Source of the DNA: Tepidicaulis marinus
GTDB taxonomy: Bacteria > Pseudomonadota > Alphaproteobacteria > Parvibaculales > Parvibaculaceae
DNA length: 64,000 nucleotides
Reading direction: 5' to 3'
Assembly: GCF_000739695.1 (NCBI RefSeq)
Contig: NZ_BBIO01000003.1
Coordinates: 124,001-188,000, forward strand
This document shows, one piece after another, positions 8,178 to 17,058 of this stretch. The notes under the pieces are model-generated. The model saw nothing but the letters and a program-made list of their open reading frames with translations. It did not search any database and was not told where the DNA came from. A program made the position numbers and the translations under genes. The number at the start of each line of letters is the position of its first letter. Position 1 is the first letter of the stretch.

Positions 8178-9299
8178 CTATCTCTTCGTTAAAACCAGAT
8201 CGTCCCGGTGGATCATGGCGGTGCGCCCACGATAGCCCAGCCGGGCTTCGATTTCACTGCTGTTATGCCCGATGATGAGTTGGGCATCCTCGCTGGAATA
8301 AGCAACAAGGCCGCGGGCGATTTCCCGGCCCTCGGCGGTTTTAACCATAACGGCATCGCCGCGCTCGAAATGACCTTCCAGCGCGCTCACCCCGGCGGGC
8401 AGGAGGCTGCGCCCGCTCTCCAGCGCTTTGGCCGCGCCCGGATCGATGATCAGTTTACCGCGCGGCTGTAGCGAGCCCTGGATCCAGCGCTTGCGGGCGG
8501 AAGCGGGGCTTTGATCGGCGAGGAACCAGGTGGCGCGCGCGCCCTCCTCGATGGCTTTGAGCGGGGCAAGAACATGGCCGCTTGCAATCACCATCTGACA
8601 GCCCGCGCTTACCGCGATCTTGGCCGCTTCGATTTTGGTTTTCATGCCGCCTTTGGAAAATTCGGACCCGGCATCGCCCGCCATGGCTTCGATTTCCGGC
8701 GTCACGGCGTTGACGACGGGCAGGTGTTCGGCGCCGGGCATATGGGGCGGAGCGGTGTAAAGCCCGTCAATGTCGGAAAGAAGGACCAGGCAATCGGCGC
8801 TGATCATGGTGGCGACGCGGGCGGCGAGGCGGTCATTGTCGCCGTAGCGGATTTCGGTGGTGGCGATCGTGTCGTTTTCGTTGATGACGGGCACCGCGCC
8901 CAATTTGATCAGTGTCGTGAGCGTCGAGCGGGCATTGAGATAGCGCCGGCGCTGCTCGGTATCATCGAGGGTGAGAAGCACCTGGGCGCAGGTCGCGCCG
9001 TGTTTTTTCAAGGCTTCCTGAAAGGCATGGGCAAGATGAATTTGCCCGGCCGCCGCCGCCGCCTGGCTTTCTTCCAGTTTCAATGTGCCCTTGGGCAGGC
9101 CGAGCGCGCCGCGCCCGAGCGCGATTGCGCCGGAGGACACGATCACCACTTCCTGGCCGCGCGCGCGCAGCCGCGCCACATCTTCGATCATGCTGGCGAA
9201 CCAGCTTTGATTGAGCGCGCCCGTGGCCTTGTCCGTCAAAAGGGCGGAGCCGATCTTGACGACGACGCGTTTGGCTTTGGTGAGGCGCTCTTCGTTCAT
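8178..9299 (-). CDS. proB: Glutamate 5-kinase ProB
   Basis: Phosphorylates glutamate as the first, proline-inhibited step of proline synthesis. The ATG at 9299 gives 373 aa with the expected start ([14 protein letters not shown]). The amino-acid-kinase domain shows [40 protein letters not shown] and [18 protein letters not shown]. The last 90 or so residues form a PUA domain ([20 protein letters not shown]), as in the long form of the enzyme. It is 23 nt from obgE and 22 nt from proA, so obgE-proB-proA-nadD is very likely one operon. Confidence 0.97.
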   Translation of the reverse strand: MNEERLTKAKRVVVKIGSALLTDKATGALNQSWFASMIEDVARLRARGQEVVIVSSGAIALGRGALGLPKGTLKLEESQAAAAAGQIHLAHAFQEALKKHGATCAQVLLTLDDTEQRRRYLNARSTLTTLIKLGAVPVINENDTIATTEIRYGDNDRLAARVATMISADCLVLLSDIDGLYTAPPHMPGAEHLPVVNAVTPEIEAMAGDAGSEFSKGGMKTKIEAAKIAVSAGCQMVIASGHVLAPLKAIEEGARATWFLADQSPASARKRWIQGSLQPRGKLIIDPGAAKALESGRSLLPAGVSALEGHFERGDAVMVKTAEGREIARGLVAYSSEDAQLIIGHNSSEIEARLGYRGRTAMIHRDDLVLTKR

Positions 9300-9322
9300 G
9301 GCTTCTGCTCTGGCCTTTGCGC

Positions 9323-10480
<1,158 letters not shown>

Positions 10481-11023
10481 TTAAGCGGCGTCCTCGGTCA
10501 AGAGGTAGTCGCTCAAGGTCTGTTCAAGCAAAAGACAGCGCACCTCTTCCTCACGCGCGGAAGAGTAGCGCATTTCCTCGCCCACATAGCGAAAGCCGGC
10601 CTTTTCCAGCACCCGGCCGGAGGCGGGATTGTCGGCGAAATGGCCGGAGATGAGGCGGCCCAGTTTCCAATCGGCAAAGGCATGTTTGACGAGAAGGCGC
10701 GCCGTCTTCGTCGCGATGCCCCGGCCCCAATAGGGCTGGCCGATCCAGTAGCCGATCTCCCAGCCCGCTTCCTTCAGGTGATGGTAGCCGGTGGCGCCCA
10801 CAAGCTCGCCCTGCCAGACGATGGCACGGGGAATGTCCCCCTCCTGCTGGATGTCGGGATGAGAGGCGATCCACTCGCGCGCGTGATCGATCTCGTAAGG
10901 GTAGGGCACACGGGTGAGCATGGAGACGATGTTCCAATTATTGATGAGGCCGGAAAGGCGCGGCGCATCGGCCATGGAAAACGGTCTTATGGTCAGCTCG
11001 CCCGATTTCAAAACGGGTATCAT
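10481..11023 (-). CDS. GNAT-family N-acetyltransferase (RimJ/RimL-like)
   Basis: 180 aa from the ATG at 11023, which has a very good ribosome-binding site (GGAGGAGGGA). The sequence has the GNAT layout: an N-terminal LTIRPFSMADAP segment, the acetyl-CoA loop in QPYWGRGIATKTARLLVKHAF and a late LEKAGFRYVG motif, resembling the RimJ/RimL acetyltransferase_3 subfamily. The substrate is unknown. A GNAT gene between rpmA and obgE is common in alphaproteobacteria. The rpmA terminator at 11151-11181 lies just upstream. Confidence 0.88.
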   Translation of the reverse strand: MIPVLKSGELTIRPFSMADAPRLSGLINNWNIVSMLTRVPYPYEIDHAREWIASHPDIQQEGDIPRAIVWQGELVGATGYHHLKEAGWEIGYWIGQPYWGRGIATKTARLLVKHAFADWKLGRLISGHFADNPASGRVLEKAGFRYVGEEMRYSSAREEEVRCLLLEQTLSDYLLTEDAA

Positions 11024-11150
11024 AGTCCCTCCTCCCCCTGCTGGTTCCTCTTCGGCCTGGCAAGGCATGTGGCCCGCGGTTTGGGTTTGCGGGGCACCTG
11101 GGTTTCATTTCAGCGCCTTTCGGGCGCCATTTGGGCAAGAGGGAATAAAA

Positions 11151-11181
11151 AAGAGGGAGATGGCGGTCCCATCTCCCTCTT
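11151..11181 (-). terminator. Terminator of the rplU-rpmA operon
   Basis: A 13-bp perfect stem (11151-11163 with 11169-11181) and a 5-nt loop. On the minus strand it is followed by a run of T residues (A-rich bases 11145-11150 on the plus strand), so it works for rpmA. It lies about 50 nt after the rpmA stop. Confidence 0.85.
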
Positions 11182-11228
11182 GATCCGATGTTCTCGCCAT
11201 CCGCAGATGGCGGCATCCATCTGCTAAA

Positions 11229-11507
11229 TTAGTCTGCGGCCTGAGCCGGCGTGCCTGCCGGGAGCACGTTCACGAAGGTGCGGCCGTTCTTGCGCATGCG
11301 GAACGACACCGTGCCTTCGGTCACTGCAAAGATCGTGTGGTCTTTGCCGATGCCCACGCCTTCGCCGGGATGCCATTTGGTCCCGCGCTGACGCACGATG
11401 ATGTTGCCGGGGATCACGCGCTCGCCGCCGAATTTCTTGACGCCGAGGCGCCGGCCTGCCGAGTCGCGCCCGTTACGGGACGAACCGCCTGCTTTTTTGT
11501 GAGCCAT
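11229..11507 (-). CDS. rpmA: 50S ribosomal protein L27
   Basis: 92 aa, begins [16 protein letters not shown] and contains [31 protein letters not shown] and GKDHTIFA, which are nearly invariant in L27. L27 reaches into the peptidyl-transferase centre with its N-terminus. There is no cleavable N-terminal extension of the firmicute kind. The gene follows rplU by 22 nt. Confidence 0.98.
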   Translation of the reverse strand: MAHKKAGGSSRNGRDSAGRRLGVKKFGGERVIPGNIIVRQRGTKWHPGEGVGIGKDHTIFAVTEGTVSFRMRKNGRTFVNVLPAGTPAQAAD

Positions 11508-11529
11508 GGGTCTCTCCTAAAACGCCTGA

Positions 11530-11844
11530 TTAACCGGCAATATTGGTGATCTTCAGCACGGTCTGGTGCTGGCGATGACCGGCCTTGCGGCGGTAGTTCT
11601 GACGGCGTTTCTTCTTGAAAACGATGATTTTGCGGGCACGGGTCTGGTCCACGACTTCCGCCGTGACCTTGGCACCGTCCACGAGAGGCGCGCCGATCTT
11701 GGTCTGGGCGCCTTCGCCGCCGAGCATCAGTACCTCATCGAGTTCAACGGTCGAACCGGCTTCAGCGGCCAGTTTTTCCACCGTGATCACGTCGTCTTTC
11801 GCGACTTTGTACTGCTTGCCGCCGGTCTTGATGACTGCGAACAT
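11530..11844 (-). CDS. rplU: 50S ribosomal protein L21
   Basis: 104 aa, starts [19 protein letters not shown] and ends with the basic [19 protein letters not shown] segment typical of L21, which binds 23S rRNA domain VI. It is first in the rplU-rpmA operon. The leader is notable: a strong sigma-70-like promoter at 11916-11943 and, between promoter and gene, a terminator-like hairpin (11867-11899). Confidence 0.98.
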   Translation of the reverse strand: MFAVIKTGGKQYKVAKDDVITVEKLAAEAGSTVELDEVLMLGGEGAQTKIGAPLVDGAKVTAEVVDQTRARKIIVFKKKRRQNYRRKAGHRQHQTVLKITNIAG

Positions 11845-11866
11845 GGGATGTCATCCATTCCAAAGA

Positions 11867-11899
11867 GAAAAAGCGGGCAAAAGGCCACTTTTGGCCCGC
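11867..11899 (-). promoter_or_regulatory. Terminator-like hairpin in the rplU leader (possible attenuator)
   Basis: On the minus strand a GC-rich stem (GCGGGC at 11873-11878 with GCCCGC at 11894-11899, extended inside by AAAAG/CTTTT with one bulge) is followed by TTTTTC (11872-11867). The structure lies about 10-40 nt after the predicted transcription start and about 20 nt before the rplU start. It has the form of an intrinsic terminator in a place where one would abort the operon. Confidence 0.55.
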
Positions 11900-11915
11900 C
11901 CGTGAATTGGCGGGC

Positions 11916-11943
11916 ACTATAGCCGCCCGCTTCTATGTGTCAA
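11916..11943 (-). promoter_or_regulatory. Sigma-70-like promoter of rplU-rpmA
   Basis: On the minus strand TTGACA (11943-11938), a 16-nt spacer and TATAGT (11921-11916), very close to the housekeeping consensus. Transcription would begin near 11909. Confidence 0.75.
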
Positions 11944-12017
11944 GCAGGGGCAGGGGAGAATCTGCCTCTATGGCGCAGATTTCGGGCTTTAAGCGGGGTG
12001 GCGCGCTTTCGCGGCCC

Positions 12018-12761
12018 TTAGCGGCGCCAATCGAGGGCGGAGCGCCAGAGGCTGAGCCCGGCAAAATAAAGACTGACCGCGAGCCAGAGCCCTAAAACCG
12101 CCGATTCGGTCAGAAGCGGGGTGGGGGCAGGCCCCTTGCCGAACCAGACGAGGAAAACCGCGCCCGCCGCCCAAAGCGCGGTGAGCGGCAGCGTGAGCGC
12201 GCGCCATTCGCGCACCCGGAAAGGATGGATGAATTTCAGCGGCACAAAGGTGAGCGCGCCAAGGGCGAGGATCAGCGCCAGATTGAAGAGCGCGCCGGTG
12301 GAAAGCACATAAATGTAAAGGACGACGAGGTTCCAGAGGGCGGGAAAGCCTTGGAAGTAATTATCCGCCGTCTTCATGTCCTTATTGCCGAAGCAGTAAA
12401 GCGAGGTTGCCATGATGAAGGCGGCAGCAGGCAGCTCGAAAGGCTCGGGCACGAGCGCGAACCGCGCCACCATCAGCGCCGGAATGACCGTATAGGTCAG
12501 ATAGTCGATGACGAAATCCAGCACCGCGCCGTCAAAGCGGGGGGTATGGGTGAAGACATCGACCTTGCGGGCAAGCGGGCCGTCCAGCCCGTCGATGATC
12601 ATGGCGACACCGAGCCAGATCAGGCCCATGCGGAAATCATCCCGCATCACCGCATCGATGGATAAAAGCGCGGGGATGACGCCCGAGGCGGTGAACCAAT
12701 GGGCAAAGCGCGCGGCGAAGCGGTTTTGTTTTGTGGTCTCTTGAATTTTCCGGTCCTGCAC
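12018..12761 (-). CDS. pcs: Phosphatidylcholine synthase Pcs
   Basis: Integral membrane CDP-alcohol phosphotransferase (247 aa) that condenses CDP-diacylglycerol with choline. The active-site motif appears as DGLDGPLAR, then a 12-residue spacer before G, three residues, D, three residues and D (GAVLDFVIDY). That wide spacing is the form seen in bacterial Pcs and not the 8-residue form of ordinary CDP-alcohol transferases. Six to eight hydrophobic segments follow. The motif HWFTASGVIPAL at the start and YFQGFPALWN in the middle are also Pcs-like. It stands alone on the minus strand and implies a host that takes up choline, as many alphaproteobacteria do. Confidence 0.92.
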   Translation of the reverse strand: MQDRKIQETTKQNRFAARFAHWFTASGVIPALLSIDAVMRDDFRMGLIWLGVAMIIDGLDGPLARKVDVFTHTPRFDGAVLDFVIDYLTYTVIPALMVARFALVPEPFELPAAAFIMATSLYCFGNKDMKTADNYFQGFPALWNLVVLYIYVLSTGALFNLALILALGALTFVPLKFIHPFRVREWRALTLPLTALWAAGAVFLVWFGKGPAPTPLLTESAVLGLWLAVSLYFAGLSLWRSALDWRR

Positions 12762-12841
12762 GACGCTTGCCCCTCTACGCTCCCCAGTGCCCGTGAATAG
12801 ACCACAGGCCGATGGGCAACGGAAAGGGGCGTGTGCGTCCC

Positions 12842-13867
12842 TCAGGCGGCGATTTCGACGCCGATCTTGCCCATATGGTTCTGGGCCTGAAGCGCGCTGA
12901 GGGCGGCGCGGTAATCTTCAAGCGCATAGGTGCTGTCGATGAGGGGGCGCAGGCCCGTGGCCGCGATGGCCCGGGTCATGGCCTCGAATTCCTCGCGGTT
13001 GCCGATGCTGATGCCTTCGATGCGCGCGCTTTGGGCATTGATGAGGGCAAGCAGGACTTCCGCCGAGGCGCCGGAGACGAAGCCGACAAAGCCGATGAAA
13101 CCGCCGGGGCGGATGGCAAAAAGCGATTGCTGGAAGGTCTCGCCGCCGCCGATCTCCACCACGATGTCCACGCCGCGTCCTCCCGTCACCTCGAGCGCGG
13201 CGCCCGCCCAATTGGGCTCGGCTTTATAATTAATGGTGTGATCGGCGCCGAGGGCGCGGCCCTTTTCCAGTTTTTCGTCCGATGATGAGGTAAGGATCAC
13301 GCGGGCGCCGGCGGCTTTGGCAAATTGCAGGGCAAAGAGGGAGACGCCGCCCGTGCCTTGCACAAGCACCCAGTCGCCAGGCTTTACCTTGCCGCGCGTG
13401 ACGACGGCGTTCCAAGCGGTCAGCCCCGCGCAGGGAAGGGCGGCAGCTTCCATATAGCTGAGATGCGGCGGGACCGGCGCCACGCCTTCTTCGCTCAGCT
13501 TCACATATTCCTGGGCGATGCCTTGATAGCGCGGGCCGACAAGGGTGCTCGCCGAGGCCTCGCGGGTGATCGGGCCAGAGCGCCAGTCCTGATAAAAGAG
13601 CGGGGCGACGCGGTCGCCTTTTTTGACGCGGGTAACCGCCGCGCCCGTTTCCACCACGATGCCCGCCCCGTCCGACAGCGGGGTCAGGGGCAGCGGGAAA
13701 TCCGCCCCATAACCCATCATGCCCGTCAGGTAGATGATGTCGCGGTAATTCAGCGTCGCCGCCTTCATTTCCACGATCACGTCGTTCGGGTCGGGCTTCG
13801 GGCGGGGGCGCTCGCTCAGGCGCAGATTTTCCAGGGATTGGCTGGTGTGAAGTTCCAGGGCTTTCAT
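12842..13867 (-). CDS. MDR-family alcohol dehydrogenase/quinone oxidoreductase-like protein
   Basis: 341 aa from the ATG at 13867 (GGAGAGAGA upstream; an ATG at 13879 is less well placed). The N-terminal GroES-like part has LNYRDI and GDRVAPLF, and the Rossmann part has the NAD(P) motif VQGTGGVSLFALQFA and ALGADHTINY. The catalytic and structural zinc cysteines of true alcohol dehydrogenases are absent, so it belongs with zinc-independent medium-chain reductases acting on aldehydes, enals or quinones. It is divergent from a TetR gene across an operator-like palindrome. Confidence 0.85.
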   Translation of the reverse strand: MKALELHTSQSLENLRLSERPRPKPDPNDVIVEMKAATLNYRDIIYLTGMMGYGADFPLPLTPLSDGAGIVVETGAAVTRVKKGDRVAPLFYQDWRSGPITREASASTLVGPRYQGIAQEYVKLSEEGVAPVPPHLSYMEAAALPCAGLTAWNAVVTRGKVKPGDWVLVQGTGGVSLFALQFAKAAGARVILTSSSDEKLEKGRALGADHTINYKAEPNWAGAALEVTGGRGVDIVVEIGGGETFQQSLFAIRPGGFIGFVGFVSGASAEVLLALINAQSARIEGISIGNREEFEAMTRAIAATGLRPLIDSTYALEDYRAALSALQAQNHMGKIGVEIAA

Positions 13868-13880
13868 GTCTCTCTCCATT

Positions 13881-13902
13881 AAATTCCGACCAGTCGGTAT
13901 TT
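13881..13902. promoter_or_regulatory. Operator-like palindrome between dehydrogenase and tetR genes
   Basis: AAAT-x-CCGAC-CA-GTCGG-x-ATTT: two arms of 4 plus 5 bases, interrupted by one unpaired position in each arm and a 2-nt centre. It lies 14 nt upstream of the dehydrogenase start, where a bound repressor would block initiation. A second inverted repeat (CGACCC-AC-GGGTCG, 13935-13948) lies closer to tetR but has different spacing. Confidence 0.65.
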
Positions 13903-14019
13903 AATGGTCCAGAGCGCAGCTTTAAAGAGGAAAACGACCCACGGGTCGGAAAAACTTTCCCCGCCAAATCAGCCTGTTATGGTTCTTGCCTTAAGAATCT
14001 GTCCTGAAAGGGAGACATC

Positions 14020-14649
14020 ATGGCCCGCGCACAGCGCTCTGGCTGGAAGAAGATGCCCGAAGAGGTGCGCCGCGCCGCGATCCTGGCGGCGGCAGGCGCG
14101 GCTTTCGGTGAGCTCGGCTTTGAAAAAGCCTCCGTTCAAGACATTGCCGAGCGGGCGGGGCTGACCAAGGGCGGGGTCTATTTCCATTTCGAGAGTAAAG
14201 AGGCGCTGCGCACGGCGCTTCTCAAAGGCGTGGCGGCGGAGGCGAGCGCCGTGCTCGCCCGTGTCGAGCCTGGCGTGGGGGCAGAGGATCCGGCGGCAGC
14301 GCTTCTCGGGCTGATGGAGGAGATGGCGCGCGCCCTTGGCGGGGCGGGCATGAGCGCGGTCAAGCTGATGGAGCTTGCAAACGGGGAAGGGGGCGAAGGC
14401 CGCGCCGCGCTGATGGCGCTTTATGTCGCCTTTCACGGCGCTTTGGCGGATCTCATCGGCGAGGCGCAGGCGGCAGGCAAAGCCACGCGCCGTCTGCCGC
14501 CCGCAACGCTTGCCCGTCTTCTTCTTGCGGTTTTCGACGGGCTGCACATGCAGGCCGAGCTTGTTGCCGAGCAGATCGACCGGGCCGCCGGGGTGCCCGC
14601 GCTGCTTGAGGCGGCGGTGCGCAAACTTCTTCTGGAAGAGGCGGCATAG
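14020..14649 (+). CDS. TetR/AcrR-family transcriptional regulator
   Basis: 209 aa with the N-terminal TetR helix-turn-helix (AILAAAGAAFGELGFEKAS, IAERAGLTKGGVYFHF, SKEALRTALL). The rest is a helical ligand domain without recognisable specificity. A good ribosome-binding site (AAAGGGAGA) precedes the ATG. It is divergent from the MDR dehydrogenase, and a TetR-sized palindrome lies between them, so it probably represses that gene and perhaps itself until an aldehyde- or quinone-like inducer binds. Confidence 0.92.
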   Translation: MARAQRSGWKKMPEEVRRAAILAAAGAAFGELGFEKASVQDIAERAGLTKGGVYFHFESKEALRTALLKGVAAEASAVLARVEPGVGAEDPAAALLGLMEEMARALGGAGMSAVKLMELANGEGGEGRAALMALYVAFHGALADLIGEAQAAGKATRRLPPATLARLLLAVFDGLHMQAELVAEQIDRAAGVPALLEAAVRKLLLEEAA

Positions 14650-14743
14650 CGGGCTTGTGCGCGGATGCGCGCCACGTTACATTCCGCGCCGTTTCCAGCG
14701 CCTGACCAGCGCGGCCCGCGCCACAGCAGGCTCGAAACGCTCC

Positions 14744-14833
14744 GGAGAGGTGGCTGAGTGGTTGAAAGCACCGCACTCGAAATGCGGCATAGGGGCAACT
14801 CTATCGGGGGTTCGAATCCCCCCCTCTCCGCCA
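14744..14833 (+). tRNA. tRNA-Ser (CGA anticodon)
   Basis: The acceptor stem GGAGAGG pairs with CCTCTCC, followed by discriminator G and an encoded CCA. The anticodon stem CCGCA/TGCGG frames the loop CTCGAAA, giving anticodon CGA at 14778-14780 (reads UCG). A long variable arm and the T-loop TTCGAAT are present, as expected for a class II tRNA. A lower-GC gene block begins about 225 bp downstream. Confidence 0.97.
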
Positions 14834-15058
14834 CTTAATTTATATATCTTGTTGATTTTTCAGAGATTTCTGTGCGATTGCCTGTTTTCACCCAACACTT
14901 CGGCCTTGGTGGGGGCCTTTTGAGCTTGTTTTAGAGGGGGGCTTGTCCCTTGGTCGCAACTTGCCAGCTCCCGTCAGGCAGTGGCGTTTGCAGCATTAGT
15001 GCTTCAATTCGGCGCGGCATGCGGCCACGAACCCCATCCCTCTTCATTTAGCCTTACA

Positions 15059-17047
15059 TCAGCGCAACTTGATTTCTTGCGATAGGACTTCAAGCTTAGG
15101 GTAAATCTGTCTCGGTTCGTAAATCGAGATTTCCCGTACCTTGATACGGGACACGCCGTCAGCACTGGCGTTCGTCACCAACAAGGGGCCGCTTCGCTGG
15201 CCATTTGCTGGAACGGTAAGCCAAACACTCTGCCAGCTTTCCGACTCCGTGATCGGAGGGGTGATATTTATCCATTTGGCCCGATCCTCGGTCAGAACGC
15301 CGAATTGGACCGAACCGTTCTCGACTTGGACATCGAACCGGACCCTGTAGGGGATGCCGCTCTGCGCTACTTCTGGCAGCGACGCTTCCGCAGAATAGGC
15401 GTTCTGCTCAGATTTCGTCGTAAGCGAGTACACGCCGTTGTTCAGTTTCATCAATGCCCCCGGCAGTGGCATGAAGTTTGTCAGTGGTCCGCTCAACGTC
15501 GCCGCTCGGTCTTCGCCACAGTCGATCTCAACTGTACGAATGTTCTTGGGAACCGGGGGGCCTGACGTCTCTCGGGCTGAACGAGGGTACCTTCCTTCCT
15601 GAATGTCCTTCTCAAGGACCGAGATAAGCTCCTGCAGGACGATCCAGGCGCGCAGTCTGACGCCGCCGTATGTCTGGTGAATGGCATCGACGAAAAGGTC
15701 AGGATCGGAAGGATAAAGAGCGGCGACGTCAATGAATTCGACGTCCTCATGTTGCTGCGCGTACTTAGCAAAGACTAAGTTTTGGAACGCGGCAAGACGC
15801 TCCATCAGTTGATAGCTGTAGGGATAGAAGCCAACATTCAGGTACCGGTGTATGGACTGATGCCGAACTGGATCGAGCTTCATCCCGTCCTCGACCAGCC
15901 ACTTGAATGATGTCATGACAAATTGTGCATCTGAATGAGCGGCTGCTTTGCGGATGTCCTCAAGGTCGTTCAGGATCGTCGGGAGATTGATTGGGAGGTT
16001 TGGTGACTCAAGGTCGGGATCTTTCTCGTCGACGTCCGCAGGCCAAACTACGTTCAGTTCCGGCTTGTCCTCTTCCGCTCCAGGATCTTTTGCGAAAATC
16101 CTCGTAAGCTCTTGAACCCGTCGGGCCACGGCAGAATATTCGGCTAATGCGTCTAGAAGGTCCTGCGTGGCCTCGGACTCTAGACCGGTCCGGCGGGAGG
16201 GCAGATCGCCTTTGACGATGGAGCCGGGCCAGAACTGGTTGGATCCCTCGTAGTAGAGTATGTAGTCCGGATCGAGCGGTAGAGCCTCTGAGCGCACCAC
16301 GCTGGCGATATCAGTAGAATTGATTCCTTCCCGTCCAAAATTCATGACCTCAAATTTGATGTCATAGTTCTTAACCTGCGCCCACAGGTTTAACCAGTGG
16401 TTTAGCAGTTCGGGATAGGAGAATGGATAACCGTGGCTGTGGACGGTCGTCGAAGCGCCGACGACGGCTATGCGAATCGTACCTAGTTCTTTTTTGAACG
16501 CGATGTCGGGTCCGCGAAGCCCGTACTGGTTGGTACGTAACCCCATGGGGGTTCGAGAATTAGGAATGAATCTGTACCGTGGGTAAGGGGTACCGTCCTC
16601 TGCGCTGAAAACGAATAAATAACCAGGGAAACCGCGGAAATATGACTCAAGCTGAGGGCTGCCGCACTCTAACGATTGAACGAAATTGCTGTTCCATAGC
16701 TTGAAAAAATCAAAGGACGCTGTTCCCTGCAAACGTGTGTCGTAAACTTTTTTCCAATCAGCCGGCGTTGCTCGTTGGAACGGTGCCGGATCCTCGGAAA
16801 TAAACCAGTCCCGGGAAACTCCGTCAGAGAGTGCTACGTTCTTGGCATGCTCAAAGGCGGCATCGTAGTGTGTGAGTGGTTGGCTTTGGGGGGTGGGCGC
16901 GTTGCTCCGGGGTAATTTTAGCTGGGATATCGGATAGTTGTCTATGACGCGGATAGCGACCTCCCCCAGCGCTAGGGAGACGCTCATCGCCATCAAGACG
17001 GTAGCCAAGCCGCCGACTGTGTTGTGAAGAAAGGTTCTCACGCCCAT
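15059..17047 (-). CDS. Membrane-anchored SGNH/GDSL-type hydrolase
   Basis: 662 aa from the ATG at 17047, 11 nt after the carbamoyltransferase stop. An N-terminal hydrophobic helix (about residues 8-30) anchors or exports it. The SGNH blocks are visible: IAVVGASTT (Ser block), MNFGREGINS, YYEGSNQF (Gly-x-Asn type) and VDAIHQTYGG (DxxH). The last 150 residues look like a beta-sandwich with no assigned family. Such proteins often add or remove acyl groups on polysaccharides or natural products. The region is visibly less GC-rich than its surroundings. The substrate is unknown; the gene neighbourhood suggests a modified exported glycan. Confidence 0.72.
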   Translation of the reverse strand: MGVRTFLHNTVGGLATVLMAMSVSLALGEVAIRVIDNYPISQLKLPRSNAPTPQSQPLTHYDAAFEHAKNVALSDGVSRDWFISEDPAPFQRATPADWKKVYDTRLQGTASFDFFKLWNSNFVQSLECGSPQLESYFRGFPGYLFVFSAEDGTPYPRYRFIPNSRTPMGLRTNQYGLRGPDIAFKKELGTIRIAVVGASTTVHSHGYPFSYPELLNHWLNLWAQVKNYDIKFEVMNFGREGINSTDIASVVRSEALPLDPDYILYYEGSNQFWPGSIVKGDLPSRRTGLESEATQDLLDALAEYSAVARRVQELTRIFAKDPGAEEDKPELNVVWPADVDEKDPDLESPNLPINLPTILNDLEDIRKAAAHSDAQFVMTSFKWLVEDGMKLDPVRHQSIHRYLNVGFYPYSYQLMERLAAFQNLVFAKYAQQHEDVEFIDVAALYPSDPDLFVDAIHQTYGGVRLRAWIVLQELISVLEKDIQEGRYPRSARETSGPPVPKNIRTVEIDCGEDRAATLSGPLTNFMPLPGALMKLNNGVYSLTTKSEQNAYSAEASLPEVAQSGIPYRVRFDVQVENGSVQFGVLTEDRAKWINITPPITESESWQSVWLTVPANGQRSGPLLVTNASADGVSRIKVREISIYEPRQIYPKLEVLSQEIKLR

Positions 17048-17058
17048 GAGGTCGAGCC

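Noticed and set aside
11894-11915. Possible antiterminator hairpin (GCCCGCC/GGCGGGC) competing with the rplU leader terminator
   Set aside because: Its first arm lies between the -10 element and the predicted start, so it would not be in the RNA.
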